From NCBI RefSeq assembly GCF_022758235.1, contig NZ_JALEBG010000001.1, forward strand, positions 2,294,001-2,358,000: a stretch of DNA of 64,000 bases, written 5' to 3'. This DNA comes from Pontibacter liquoris. GTDB lineage: Bacteria; Bacteroidota; Bacteroidia; Cytophagales; Hymenobacteraceae. Positions 17,409-26,172 of the stretch are shown piece after piece. Position 1 is the first letter of the stretch. The number at the start of each line of letters is the position of its first letter. Below the pieces are notes generated by a model. That model ran no database searches. It had not been told where the DNA came from and saw only the letters and a program-made list of their open reading frames with translations. The translations under genes were made by a program, and so were the position numbers.

Positions 17409-17427
17409 CCCCAAGGGAGACACACCT

Positions 17428-17495
17428 GCCCCTGCTGCTGTGTTTATACTTTCTCTCAATACAGGAAGTATAAACTCGGCAGCAGGGGCTTTTTC
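17428..17495 (+). terminator. Extended terminator whose stem includes the AAGTATAA motif pair
   Basis: The lower stem pairs GCCCCTGCTGC (17428-17438) with GCAGCAGGGGC (17479-17489), and the upper stem pairs GTTTATACTT with AAGTATAAAC. A T run follows. Confidence 0.93.
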
Positions 17496-17617
17496 TTTCT
17501 AGGCCAAACACTTAGCCTGTTCTCTTGTGCAGGCAACACCTTGTACACTTTGCTTTTTATGGTAAACGTGTCCTATTTAAATCCGCAGGTAGGGCTGCCT
17601 GATAAATCATAATTTGC

Positions 17618-17625
17618 TATATTTG
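17618..17625 (+). promoter_or_regulatory. Candidate -7 box TATATTTG
   Basis: An exact TAnnTTTG match 36 bases upstream of the ATG at 17662. It lies inside the longer alternative frame that starts at 17614, which supports the shorter start for the OmpA gene. Confidence 0.5.
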
Positions 17626-17661
17626 TTCATCACCCTTTGTACACTTTTAGCTAAAGCATAT

Positions 17662-18540
17662 ATGAAAAAGAATTTACGCAGAGCCTCCGTTTATTTGCTG
17701 GCAGGCAGCATGGCGCTCTCCTCGTGCGTGGTTTCCAAGAAAAAGTATGAGGACCTACTGGCCCGTAAAAATGCCCTGGAGGTAGATAAAGCCGGCCTGG
17801 AACAGGAAAAAGCTACGTTAGAGCAACAGAAACAGTCGTTGGAAGCGGCCAAAGCGCAACTGGAGCAGGAACGCGCACAACTTGAGCAACTGAAGAATGA
17901 GTACCAGGAGAGCCTGGCCAAAGCCCTGAAAGAAGGCAAAACGCTCGGCGAAAACCTTAACATGAGCAAATCGCAGATAGACCGCCTGAACGCTGACCTG
18001 AAAGCGCGCGAACAACGCCTAGCCGAGCTGCAGCGCGTGCTGGATGAAAAAGAAAAGGCTGTAGCAAACCTGCGCAAGCGAGTAACCGATGCCCTGCTGG
18101 GCTTTAACGACAAGGACCTGACCATTAACGTGCGCAACGGCAAAGTATATGTGTCGCTGGCCGAGCAGCTGTTGTTCAACTCCGGCTCCACCAAGGTAGA
18201 CCCCAAAGGCGTGGATGCCCTGAAAAAACTGGCCGTGGTGCTGAAAGAGCAGAAAGACGTAAATGTGCTGGTAGAGGGCCATACGGACGATGTACCGGTA
18301 GCCAAAGGCACGGTAGGAATGCAGGATAACTGGGACCTGAGCGTGCTGCGCGCCACCGAAATTACGCGCATCCTGACCGATGCTGGCGTAGATCCGACCC
18401 GCGTAACGCCATCCGGCCGTTCCAAGTATGTGCCGCTGGATGAAACCAAAACAAAAGAGGCACGCCAGAAGAACCGCCGCACCGAAATTATCCTCACACC
18501 TAAGCTCGACGAGCTATTCCAGATCCTGGAAACAACCTAA
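17662..18540 (+). CDS. OmpA family lipoprotein with coiled coil
   Basis: The protein has 292 residues from the ATG at 17662. This start places a lipobox (Ala-Leu-Ser-Ser-Cys) at about residue 21; a start at 17614 would add a second, out-of-place hydrophobic stretch. Residues 35-145 form a long Glu/Lys/Gln-rich coiled coil. The C-terminal OmpA domain has VEGHTDDVPV, NWDLSVLRA, and the Asn-Arg-Arg-Thr-Glu end, which bind diaminopimelate in peptidoglycan. It should tether the outer membrane to the wall. A strong terminator follows. Confidence 0.92.
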   Translation: MKKNLRRASVYLLAGSMALSSCVVSKKKYEDLLARKNALEVDKAGLEQEKATLEQQKQSLEAAKAQLEQERAQLEQLKNEYQESLAKALKEGKTLGENLNMSKSQIDRLNADLKAREQRLAELQRVLDEKEKAVANLRKRVTDALLGFNDKDLTINVRNGKVYVSLAEQLLFNSGSTKVDPKGVDALKKLAVVLKEQKDVNVLVEGHTDDVPVAKGTVGMQDNWDLSVLRATEITRILTDAGVDPTRVTPSGRSKYVPLDETKTKEARQKNRRTEIILTPKLDELFQILETT

Positions 18541-18562
18541 GCTTAGGTTATACTTCATACAT

Positions 18563-18607
18563 AAACAGAAAAGCCAGCCGCTGTAGTAGCGGCTGGCTTT
18601 TCTGTTT
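18563..18607. terminator. Bidirectional terminator between OmpA and DUF2062 genes
   Basis: A perfect 20-base-pair stem (18563-18582 with 18588-18607) with a five-base loop and A/T tracts at the base. Confidence 0.93.
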
Positions 18608-18625
18608 AGTGCCTGGTCAGCTTCT

Positions 18626-19120
18626 TTACGAAGCAACTACAGCAGGTTTGGGCACAGGCAAAACCAATTTAAAGACCGGCAGCAACACCAAGTATAGCAC
18701 GCCCCCCGCCGGCAAAGCCAGCAGCGCCCAGGCTGAAATACCCGCCAGGTTTGCCAGCCAGAGTTGCTCCAGGGCAGCCAGCCAGTCCGCTTTAAACATA
18801 GCCGTTATCTCATCAAACGTAAGCCGCAGCTCTGCCAGGCCGAACATATAAATACCCGCCCGGATAAAAGGAAGCGCCAGCAGCAGTTGCAGGGGCTGCA
18901 CCAGGTAACTGACCAGCACGGTCGCCGCAATGTTGAGCCGGAATCGGGCAGCCAGCGCTGTACCCAGCACCGTAGTGACACCCAGGGCCGGGACCACGCC
19001 TACCACCGTACCCAGCGCTACTGTTACGGCCAATTTGTGCGGCGTCATGCCTTGCTTCAGCAGGTTAAGGATGGGCGCAACAAGCCGGCGTTTTAAAAAA
19101 GGTATAAAATAGGATCTCAA
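18626..19120 (-). CDS. DUF2062 inner-membrane protein
   Basis: The 164-residue protein starts with a basic segment (FLKRRLVAPIL) and has the family signature GMTPHKLAVTVALGTVVGVVPALG near residues 24-45, followed by three further hydrophobic segments. DUF2062 proteins are small integral membrane proteins of unknown function, often near glycosyltransferase or lipid genes. The length matches the family. It is a single gene convergent with the OmpA gene. Confidence 0.9.
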   Translation of the reverse strand: MRSYFIPFLKRRLVAPILNLLKQGMTPHKLAVTVALGTVVGVVPALGVTTVLGTALAARFRLNIAATVLVSYLVQPLQLLLALPFIRAGIYMFGLAELRLTFDEITAMFKADWLAALEQLWLANLAGISAWALLALPAGGVLYLVLLPVFKLVLPVPKPAVVAS

Positions 19121-19442
19121 AAAGCGGGTATAAAACGGTTCGAATAAAAGGAATAAGGTATACTTTATAGAAGACTCTTCAGCAGGTAAATAGTTGCATG
19201 CCTGCCGTTAATTTTCAGGATTACTTTTTATACCCGGAGCAGCTTCAAAGTAACCTCCCTGAAACGGAAATATCCCTGCAAAAATCAGCCCGTTCTGGCA
19301 AGCCAGGATTCCCTTCTGCCGGTAAGCAACGGCTTATACGTTGACTAATCTATTTATAGCAATATTTTTTTGAAAGGATTAAACCCTGCCCAGGATTCAG
19401 TGTCCAAACGGAGTTCAAGAATGAATTGTTTGAAACCGTATA
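19121..19442. other. Intergenic region between divergent genes
   Basis: This 322-base stretch should hold the promoters of the divergent DUF2062 and barrel genes. I see several TATACTT-like motifs (for example near 19157) and no TAnnTTTG box that I would call. Confidence 0.4.
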
Positions 19443-22235
19443 ATGAGAAAACTACTGCTACTCCTTTTGCTGCTTACCACTGTAATGCAGGCCTACGCAC
19501 AACGCGTGGCCGTAACCGGAACCGTACAAAGTGCTACCGATAAGGCAGGACTGCCAGGCGCCAATGTGCTTATGATCAACGCTGCTGCTGTCACGACAGG
19601 CCAGTCGACCGATGCCGACGGTAAATTCCGCTTCGACAACGTGGCTCCCGGCCAGTATACCCTGGAAATAAAGTACCTGGGGTTCAAGTCTTTTAGCAAA
19701 GCGGTTCAAGTACAGAACAGCGCCCTGAACCTGGGTACGCTGCTGCTGGAAGACGAAACCACTGCCATTAAGGAAGTGCAGATCGTGGGCCGCGCTCCCC
19801 TGGGCGAGCAGAAAGGCGATACCGCCCAATTTAACGCCAAAGCTTTTAAAACAGCGCCGGATGCCAGCGCCGAGGATCTGGTAACCAAAATGCCGGGCGT
19901 CACCATTCAGGACGGGAAAATCCAGGCACAGGGCGAAGATGTGAAGCAGGTGATGATCGACGGCAAGCGTTACACGGGTGAAGATGTGAACTCAGCTGTC
20001 CGCAACCTGTCGGCCGACATGATCGAAAACGTGCAGGTATTTGACGGCCAGAGCGACCGCGCTGCTTTTAGCGGGTTTGACGACGGCAACAAAGTGAAAA
20101 CGCTCAACTTTATCACTAAAAAAGAGCGCCGGCAAGGCTATATGGGCAAAATCTCGGCTGGCTACGGCACCGACGACCGCTACATGGTAGGTGCCAGCGT
20201 GAACTACTTCAACAACAACCGTCGCATTACGGTAACGGGGCTGACCAACAACATCAACATGTTTGATTTCTCAGTGGGTGAAACGCCGGGCGGTGGCATG
20301 CGGGGCCGCAGAGGCTGGGGTGGCGGCTCTCCCAACGGCATCATCAACACCAATACGCTTGGCCTGAATTATAACGACATGTGGGGAAAGAAGATGGAGG
20401 TAAGCGCCAACTATAATTACTCAAACCGCGATGTGGTGAACGACCAGTACCGTTTCCGCAACTACGTATCGAACGATGCCGGGCTGACCTACGCTGAAAA
20501 CAGCCTGAACCGCAACACCGACGACAGCCACCGTTTTAACTTCCGGTTACAGTATAACATCAATGAAAACAACCGATTGCTGGTAACCCCGCGCATTACG
20601 GTGCAGCAGGAAAACAACGTAACCGAGCGGAACGCGTTGTTTACCGATACCTCCGGCACCTTGTCCGAGTCGCTGAACCGCAATACTGCCGATAATGCTA
20701 CGCTTAACGTGGGCAACAACATCCTGTACTCGCACCGCTTTGGCACCAGCGGCCGCATTTTTACGGCCAACCTGAATACCAGCTATAACAGCACCCGTGG
20801 CAAAAATTACCTCCTGGAAAACACCGATAATTTTAATGATCCGGAAAAGGATGTGGAGCGCGACCAGTACATACGCCTGGACCGAAGCAATTTCTCCTGG
20901 TCGGGCAATGCCGATTACTCGCAGAAGCTGGGAGTTAATTCGCGCCTGCAGCTTGAATATGAGATCGGCAACCAGATAAACGATTCGGATAAGCGGACCT
21001 ATGACTTTGTGGAAAGTGAAGGCTCCTACACAGGCTTTAACACGCCACTGAGCAATACTTTCAAGAGCGATTACCTCTCGCAGACATTTGGCCCAAGCTA
21101 CCAGTACCGCACCGAGAAAGTACGCTTTCAGGCAAACGCCCGCTACCAGTATGCCACGCTGCAGAGCGTAAATGAGTTTCCGACCGATTACCGCCTGAAT
21201 CGCAGCTTCACCAACCTGCTGCCTTCGGCCGAGTATGAGTATAAGTTCTCCGAATCGCGTAACCTGGTATTAAACTACCGCACCAATACCAATGTGCCTT
21301 CTGTAGGAGAGTTGCAGAACGTACTGGACGTATCGAACCCGCTTCAGCCAAGTATAGGCAACCCGAACCTGGACCAGGATTATCAGAACAGGCTCAACCT
21401 GCGCTACCGGGCGTTCAATGCCGAAACCAACCAGGTGTTCTTTGCCGGCGTTTTCGGTACGGTAACCCAGAACTATATTGCCAATAGCGTGTACACCAGC
21501 AACCCTCCTGCCGAGCTGACCGGCGGCTACGAACTGCAGCCCGGCGCCCGCCTAACCCGCCCGGTGAATCTGGATGGCTACTGGAACGTGCGCTCGTTCT
21601 TTAACTATGGCCAGCCGTTGAACATCATCAGCTCTAACATCAACTTTAACGGCTTTATGGGTTACACCAGAATGCCCGGTATGATTGATGATGTCGTTAG
21701 CTATGCCAACACGACCAACTTCGGCGCTGGCGCAAACATCAGCAGCAACATCAGCGAAAAAGTAGATTTCACGGTGTCGACAAACGCTAATTATAACCTG
21801 GTGCAGAACTCGCTGCGCGCTACTCAGAACAACAATTACTTCACGCAAAACACAAATGTGCGCCTGAACTGGATCCTGTGGAAAGGCCTGGTATACCGTA
21901 CTGAGATGAACCACCAGTATAACTCGGGTCTGTCGGCCGGCGTGGACAACAGCTACCTGCTCTGGAACATGAGCCTGGGCAAGAAGCTGTTTAAAAACCA
22001 GCAGGGCGAGCTTAGCTTCAGCGTAAATGATTTGCTGAACCAGAACGTGAGCATCCAGCGGAATGTAGCTACCGACTATGTAGAGGACGTACAATCCACG
22101 GTATTGCAGCGCTTCTTTATGGTGACGTTCACCTACAACTTGCGCAGCTTTAAGAGCGGCCAGGCGCCTGCCATGAATAATGAAGGTGGCCAGAACCGCG
22201 GCAACTGGGGCGGCGGAAGACCACGAACCTTCTAA
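19443..22235 (+). CDS. TonB-dependent-type outer-membrane beta-barrel protein
   Basis: The 930-residue protein has a signal peptide ending near Ala-Tyr-Ala-Gln. Residues 22-110 are a carboxypeptidase-regulatory-like domain (VTGTVQSATDKAGLPGANV...), next comes a plug-like region (about 125-215), then a long beta-barrel rich in Asn, Tyr and Arg of the outer membrane beta-barrel family PF14905. A Gly/Arg-rich loop lies near residues 285-300 and a Gly/Asn-rich tail at the end. No TonB box is obvious. This architecture is common in Bacteroidota for nutrient or peptide uptake, but no SusD partner lies beside it. The substrate is unknown. Confidence 0.92.
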   Translation: MRKLLLLLLLLTTVMQAYAQRVAVTGTVQSATDKAGLPGANVLMINAAAVTTGQSTDADGKFRFDNVAPGQYTLEIKYLGFKSFSKAVQVQNSALNLGTLLLEDETTAIKEVQIVGRAPLGEQKGDTAQFNAKAFKTAPDASAEDLVTKMPGVTIQDGKIQAQGEDVKQVMIDGKRYTGEDVNSAVRNLSADMIENVQVFDGQSDRAAFSGFDDGNKVKTLNFITKKERRQGYMGKISAGYGTDDRYMVGASVNYFNNNRRITVTGLTNNINMFDFSVGETPGGGMRGRRGWGGGSPNGIINTNTLGLNYNDMWGKKMEVSANYNYSNRDVVNDQYRFRNYVSNDAGLTYAENSLNRNTDDSHRFNFRLQYNINENNRLLVTPRITVQQENNVTERNALFTDTSGTLSESLNRNTADNATLNVGNNILYSHRFGTSGRIFTANLNTSYNSTRGKNYLLENTDNFNDPEKDVERDQYIRLDRSNFSWSGNADYSQKLGVNSRLQLEYEIGNQINDSDKRTYDFVESEGSYTGFNTPLSNTFKSDYLSQTFGPSYQYRTEKVRFQANARYQYATLQSVNEFPTDYRLNRSFTNLLPSAEYEYKFSESRNLVLNYRTNTNVPSVGELQNVLDVSNPLQPSIGNPNLDQDYQNRLNLRYRAFNAETNQVFFAGVFGTVTQNYIANSVYTSNPPAELTGGYELQPGARLTRPVNLDGYWNVRSFFNYGQPLNIISSNINFNGFMGYTRMPGMIDDVVSYANTTNFGAGANISSNISEKVDFTVSTNANYNLVQNSLRATQNNNYFTQNTNVRLNWILWKGLVYRTEMNHQYNSGLSAGVDNSYLLWNMSLGKKLFKNQQGELSFSVNDLLNQNVSIQRNVATDYVEDVQSTVLQRFFMVTFTYNLRSFKSGQAPAMNNEGGQNRGNWGGGRPRTF

Positions 22236-22258
22236 CCTGACAGACTTACAACAGAAAG

Positions 22259-22288
22259 AAAAGGCCTGCAGTGATGCAGGCCTTTCTT
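22259..22288 (+). terminator. Intrinsic terminator after the TonB-dependent-type gene
   Basis: AAGGCCTGCA (22261-22270) pairs with TGCAGGCCTT (22275-22284) and is followed by TCTTATTT. Confidence 0.9.
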
Positions 22289-22391
22289 ATTTATACAGCT
22301 GATGTTTATACAGCTGATGCTGCCATACGCGCCGTTATCTTTTCATACATTCTAACTCCGTTTTCAAAACACGGCGTACTTTATTCATTGC

Positions 22392-23354
22392 TTATACTTC
22401 AGCCGGTATCAAAACCCTCCTTCGGGCGGGCAGGCTGTAAAGTATAAGTCCGGCCATAACCAGGAGCATGCCCGCCGTTCCGAGCTCGTTGGGCCATGCA
22501 ATGCCCAGCAACAGCACTTCGCCGATAACGGTCGATATGATCTCGACGGACTGGGTGGCTTCTACGGCGGCCAGGGCTGCACCATCGGCACGGACCATGT
22601 GCATGGCCTTAAAGAAAAGAATGCCGCCTACTACACCGGAGCTCAGGGCAACAACCAGTACAGCCACTAATTGCTGCGGCGCCGGAAAGCCAACTTCAGC
22701 ATAGCCGTACGCAAAAAGTATAATTTGCACCGGTACACTGCCCAATGCTACGCCGGCTACCCGTTGTAGGGAGTTGAGTTGCAGCTCGTACTTTTCCTGG
22801 TGCAGCATGAGCTTGCGGTTGGCCAGCGGCCATAGAAAAGCAGCCGACAAAACTAAAATTACGCATAGCCATAATTGCCCGGTGGTATAAACGCCGCCTT
22901 TCTGGCTCCACTGCATCAGGGCAATACCCACCAGGATCAGCACCGACAACAGCAGCGCCCGCACCGGAATTTTGGCACGTTGGTCTTTGTAAAGAACAGG
23001 CGCGATCAGGATACCGGCCACAATCGTGAACTGGAACACACCGGCAATCAGCCAGCCCGGCCCCAGGGAGGCAGCGAAGGTAATCAGCACATACACCAGC
23101 CCATACGACACACTCCCCCAGCCGGCCCATACCCACCACTGCTTGCGCAACGTATCCAACAGATGCTTTAACCGGCCCTGCACCAGCAGAATTGTCAGCA
23201 GCAGAATCGCCAGGAAAAAGGTCCGCAACCCGACCGTCCAGGCCCAGTGGCCGCCATTGACCGAAAGGAAACTGTTTACCACGTACGTTGAGCAGTAAAA
23301 TACACCTGCCAAAGACCCGATTGCAATAGCGCGAAAATTACTGGATACCTGCAT
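22392..23354 (-). CDS. DMT family (EamA) transporter
   Basis: The 320-residue protein consists of about ten hydrophobic helices in two similar halves, the layout of EamA/DMT exporters. The second half contains the typical ALAAVEATQSVEIISTVIGEVLLLG and GTAGMLLVMAGLILYSL pattern near the end. Family members export small metabolites or amino acids. An AraC-type regulator is encoded just upstream in the same direction, and a TACCTTTG box lies 17 bases before the start. The substrate is unknown. Confidence 0.88.
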   Translation of the reverse strand: MQVSSNFRAIAIGSLAGVFYCSTYVVNSFLSVNGGHWAWTVGLRTFFLAILLLTILLVQGRLKHLLDTLRKQWWVWAGWGSVSYGLVYVLITFAASLGPGWLIAGVFQFTIVAGILIAPVLYKDQRAKIPVRALLLSVLILVGIALMQWSQKGGVYTTGQLWLCVILVLSAAFLWPLANRKLMLHQEKYELQLNSLQRVAGVALGSVPVQIILFAYGYAEVGFPAPQQLVAVLVVALSSGVVGGILFFKAMHMVRADGAALAAVEATQSVEIISTVIGEVLLLGIAWPNELGTAGMLLVMAGLILYSLPARRRVLIPAEV

Positions 23355-23370
23355 AACGAAAGTGTTTTAG

Positions 23371-23378
23371 CAAAGGTA
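23371..23378 (-). promoter_or_regulatory. Candidate -7 box TACCTTTG for the DMT gene
   Basis: On the minus strand this is an exact TAnnTTTG match 16 bases upstream of the start codon. It gives the transporter its own promoter, separate from the AraC gene. Confidence 0.45.
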
Positions 23379-23407
23379 CGACCAGCTTATACTTGTTCTG
23401 CGGTATG

Positions 23408-24280
23408 TTAGGCCTGAAGTATGGTACTTTCGGAACCACCACTCCGCAGTTGTGCCGGCGTGAGGCCGGCCAGCCGCTTAAAGAATCGAACAAAATAAGA
23501 ATCATCTTCAAAGCCCAGCTCATACCCAATCTCTTTCACAGACAAGCTGCTGAAGTATAGCAACCGCTTGCTCTCTAGCAGCAGGCGGGCGTGCTGCATG
23601 TCGGCCACCGTGGTGCCGAGGTATTGCCGGCAAATGGTATTGAGATGTTTGGCGGTCATGCCCAGGGCTTCGGCATAAAATGAAATTGGGCGGTGCTCCT
23701 TATAGTGTTTGTCGATGAGGTGGCTGAGCTGAAAAAGGCGTTCGCTGTAGCGGGCGGGTGTCAGTTTGGCAATCTGCAGGTGGCTTTCGCGAAGCAGGTA
23801 ATGCAGCAGAATGTACAGGTAGCGTGACAGCACGGCCATACTTGGTTCCGGCTCCTGTAGCTCGCGCGCCATCAGCTGGGTGAGTTGCCCGAATGTTTGT
23901 TGCTGTTGCTCATTCAGGTCGAGGAAAGGGTGCTGGTATACGGCGCCGAACAGCACCAGAATATCATGGGCGGCGATGCCTGTGGTCTGCAGAAACTCTT
24001 CTGAAAACACAAGTAACTGCCCCCGCTCCTGCCGTACCTGCCGCTGGTGCGCCTGCCCCGGCCGAACCATAAAAAGCCGTCCCTGCACCATCGCGTAGCG
24101 CCTAAAATCGATCAGATTATCGCCGCCGTTAGCCTGCGCCACATACATCAGCATATAGGCATCGTGGCAATGCGGCACCTCCGACAAGGCACTGTCATAG
24201 GCCTCCAAGGGCATAAGGGCTATTTGGCGCTGGTCCAGCAGATCCTGCGTGGGCAATTCTCCGGGCTTATGTTGTTTCAT
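23408..24280 (-). CDS. AraC family transcriptional regulator
   Basis: The protein has about 290 residues from the ATG at 24280; an in-frame start at 24304 would add eight residues. The N-terminal part (30-140) fits the cupin-like sensing domain, and the C-terminal 100 residues hold two helix-turn-helix motifs, with the family signature VKEIGYELGFEDDSYFVRFFKRLAGLTPAQ near the end. It probably controls the neighbouring DMT exporter or its own expression. The effector is unknown. Confidence 0.92.
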   Translation of the reverse strand: MKQHKPGELPTQDLLDQRQIALMPLEAYDSALSEVPHCHDAYMLMYVAQANGGDNLIDFRRYAMVQGRLFMVRPGQAHQRQVRQERGQLLVFSEEFLQTTGIAAHDILVLFGAVYQHPFLDLNEQQQQTFGQLTQLMARELQEPEPSMAVLSRYLYILLHYLLRESHLQIAKLTPARYSERLFQLSHLIDKHYKEHRPISFYAEALGMTAKHLNTICRQYLGTTVADMQHARLLLESKRLLYFSSLSVKEIGYELGFEDDSYFVRFFKRLAGLTPAQLRSGGSESTILQA

Positions 24281-24414
24281 GCGATGCCAAGTTAAAAGAA
24301 TCACGGAAGTTTATACATGGCCTGACTAGCTTTTACAAAAGCTGGCGAAGCATTATGTCAAGTCCTTCTGACCGACCACCAAGTATAAACAACCCGATAC
24401 TGCACTAATTTGCG

Positions 24415-24422
24415 TACTTTTG
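24415..24422 (+). promoter_or_regulatory. Candidate -7 box TACTTTTG for dbpA
   Basis: An exact TAnnTTTG match 17 bases upstream of the ATG at 24440. Confidence 0.5.
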
Positions 24423-24439
24423 AGGCTTAGTTACAACAC

Positions 24440-25819
24440 ATGCCTTCATTTAACGATTTAAAGCTGAGCCCTGCCCTGTTACAGGCCCTGGAAGCGCTAC
24501 AGTATCATACCCCTACTCCTATCCAGACCAGCGCTATTCCGCTTCTTTTGCAGGGGCATGACGTGGCCGGACAGGCCGAAACCGGCAGCGGCAAAACGGC
24601 TGCCTTTGGCCTGGCCCTGCTCCAACGCCTCGATCCTGCCCTGCAGCAAATTCAGGCGCTGGTGCTGGTGCCAACCCGCGAGCTTGCCGTACAGGTGCGT
24701 CAGGAGCTGAAGCAATACGCTAAACATCTGCCGCAACTCAAGATCAGCGCCTTTTACGGCGGCCATGCCTTCTCGCAGGAGCGGGCGTCGCTGGCCCATC
24801 CGCCGCAGGTGCTGGTAGGTACGCCCGGCCGTCTCACCGACCATCTCTCCCGCAGAACATTAGATTTTACGGCAACAACCCAGGTGGTGCTGGATGAAGC
24901 GGATAAACTGCTGGAAATGGGCTTTCAGGAAGAGCTGGACACCATACTGGAAGCCTTGCCAGGCAAACGACAGACGGCCTTGTTCTCTGCTACGCTATCT
25001 GAACCGGTGAAAGCGCTGATCGCCGCCTCCCTGAAAAACCCGCAGTTTGTAAAAGCTACCACCAGTACCATTCCCGATCAGCTGCGGCTACTGGGTATAA
25101 AAGTTAGCACCGGCGAACGCCAGCCTGCTTTAATCCGCCTGCTGCAAAGTTTACAACATGCCGGTACGGTGATCTTCTGTAACACCCGCGCTGCCGCTGA
25201 TGCCTTAACCGTACAGCTACAGGAAACAGGTATAAACGCCCGGGCGCTGCATGGCGGCATGGAGCAACCCGACCGCGACAAAACTATGACCTTGTTTCGC
25301 AATGGCACCACTGCCGTACTGGTTGCCACCGACGTGGCAGCCCGCGGCCTCGATATCGACAAGCTCCGTACCATTGTACATTACGAGCTTCCGGATGATG
25401 CGGCCGCCTACCTGCACCGCAGCGGCCGCACCGGGCGCGCCGGTAAAAGCGGTACGGTGTATACGTTGGTTGCTACCCGGGACGAACAGAAATTAGAGGA
25501 TTGGGACCTGGCACAGATGGATGAATGGCTGACCCCAGAATCCCTTGTCAAAAAAGGAGCTGCTTCCGGTACTGAGCAGGTGCTCGCATTCACCACTTTA
25601 TACATTGCTGGTGGCCGCAAAGACAAGATCAGTCCCCGCGACATTGTAGGCGCCCTGATCGCGGAAGCCGGTTTAAAAGCAGCCCAGATCGGAAAGATCG
25701 AGATACTGGACCGCAACAGCTTTGTCGCCGTACCACAGCAGCAAGCCACTGAAATAGCCGAAAAACTCAGCTCTGGCAAAATAAAAGGCCGCCGATACAA
25801 AGTGAGCCTGGTAAAATAA
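24440..25819 (+). CDS. dbpA: DEAD-box ATP-dependent RNA helicase DbpA
   Basis: The 459-residue protein contains the ordered helicase motifs: Q motif with PTPIQ, motif I AETGSGKT (about residues 47-54), PTRELA, TPGRL, the DEAD box in VLDEADKLLEMGF, SAT, and the C-terminal HRSGRTGRAG. The last 75 residues fit the DbpA RNA-binding domain (DKISPRDIVGALIAEAGL... and GRRYKVSLVK), which in Escherichia coli recognises hairpin 92 of 23S rRNA during 50S subunit maturation. The gene is single. Both cores and the C-terminal domain are intact. Confidence 0.93.
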   Translation: MPSFNDLKLSPALLQALEALQYHTPTPIQTSAIPLLLQGHDVAGQAETGSGKTAAFGLALLQRLDPALQQIQALVLVPTRELAVQVRQELKQYAKHLPQLKISAFYGGHAFSQERASLAHPPQVLVGTPGRLTDHLSRRTLDFTATTQVVLDEADKLLEMGFQEELDTILEALPGKRQTALFSATLSEPVKALIAASLKNPQFVKATTSTIPDQLRLLGIKVSTGERQPALIRLLQSLQHAGTVIFCNTRAAADALTVQLQETGINARALHGGMEQPDRDKTMTLFRNGTTAVLVATDVAARGLDIDKLRTIVHYELPDDAAAYLHRSGRTGRAGKSGTVYTLVATRDEQKLEDWDLAQMDEWLTPESLVKKGAASGTEQVLAFTTLYIAGGRKDKISPRDIVGALIAEAGLKAAQIGKIEILDRNSFVAVPQQQATEIAEKLSSGKIKGRRYKVSLVK

Positions 25820-25853
25820 CGTCAGCTCAGGTTACAATCAACATGGCCATTTT

Positions 25854-25897
25854 GCTGCTTACTAAAAAGGTAAGCAGCTTACCGGCTTGCCTTTTTA
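25854..25897 (+). terminator. Terminator after dbpA
   Basis: Two overlapping hairpins can form: GCTGCTTAC/GTAAGCAGC (25854-25862 with 25870-25878) and an alternative pairing 25864-25875 with 25885-25896 that ends in five T. The second also overlaps the end of the gmd remnant on the other strand. Confidence 0.75.
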
Positions 25898-26115
25898 TAT
25901 TTGTAATACTGGTTGATCTATTGCTTCTATAGCAGTATGTTCATGATAATTCAGCGCTTTATCGCTGCCATCAAGCAGGTAAGTATCAAGTTTGAACAGG
26001 ACCACATCCGCTTGCATCATTTCCTGCTCCAGAGTCTTCAGGTCATACTTGGGTACCCAGCCCAGCTTCTTTTTTGATTGGTCGCATCGCCGATCAAGAG
26101 ACCCACTTCGGTGAG
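25895..26115 (-). pseudogene. gmd: C-terminal remnant of GDP-mannose 4,6-dehydratase, frameshifted
   Basis: On the minus strand the segment 26115-26076 reads LTEVGLLIGDATNQ and the next segment, in another frame, reads KKKLGWVPKYDLKTLEQEMM, then DVVLFKLDTYLLDGSDKALNY. Together these match the C-terminal 60 or so residues of GDP-mannose 4,6-dehydratase. The frames join at a run of six A (26070-26075 on the plus strand as T); seven would keep one frame. All of the NAD-binding and catalytic parts are missing, and the usual C-terminal end is read through. In many genomes gmd sits directly beside fcl, as this stub does. Confidence 0.78.
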
Positions 26116-26172
26116 TCAGATGTGGTTTTCGCCTACGCACAAATTATGATTTATAAGCTACTAATTGAAAAT

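Noticed and set aside
17691..18497. A 268-codon Ser/Arg-rich open frame on the minus strand
   Set aside because: It is antisense to the coiled-coil OmpA gene; its low complexity follows from that repeat structure.
19100..19200. A possible tRNA T-arm (GGTTCGAA near 19137)
   Set aside because: No acceptor, D or anticodon arm can be formed around it. No tRNA or rRNA gene was seen in the window.
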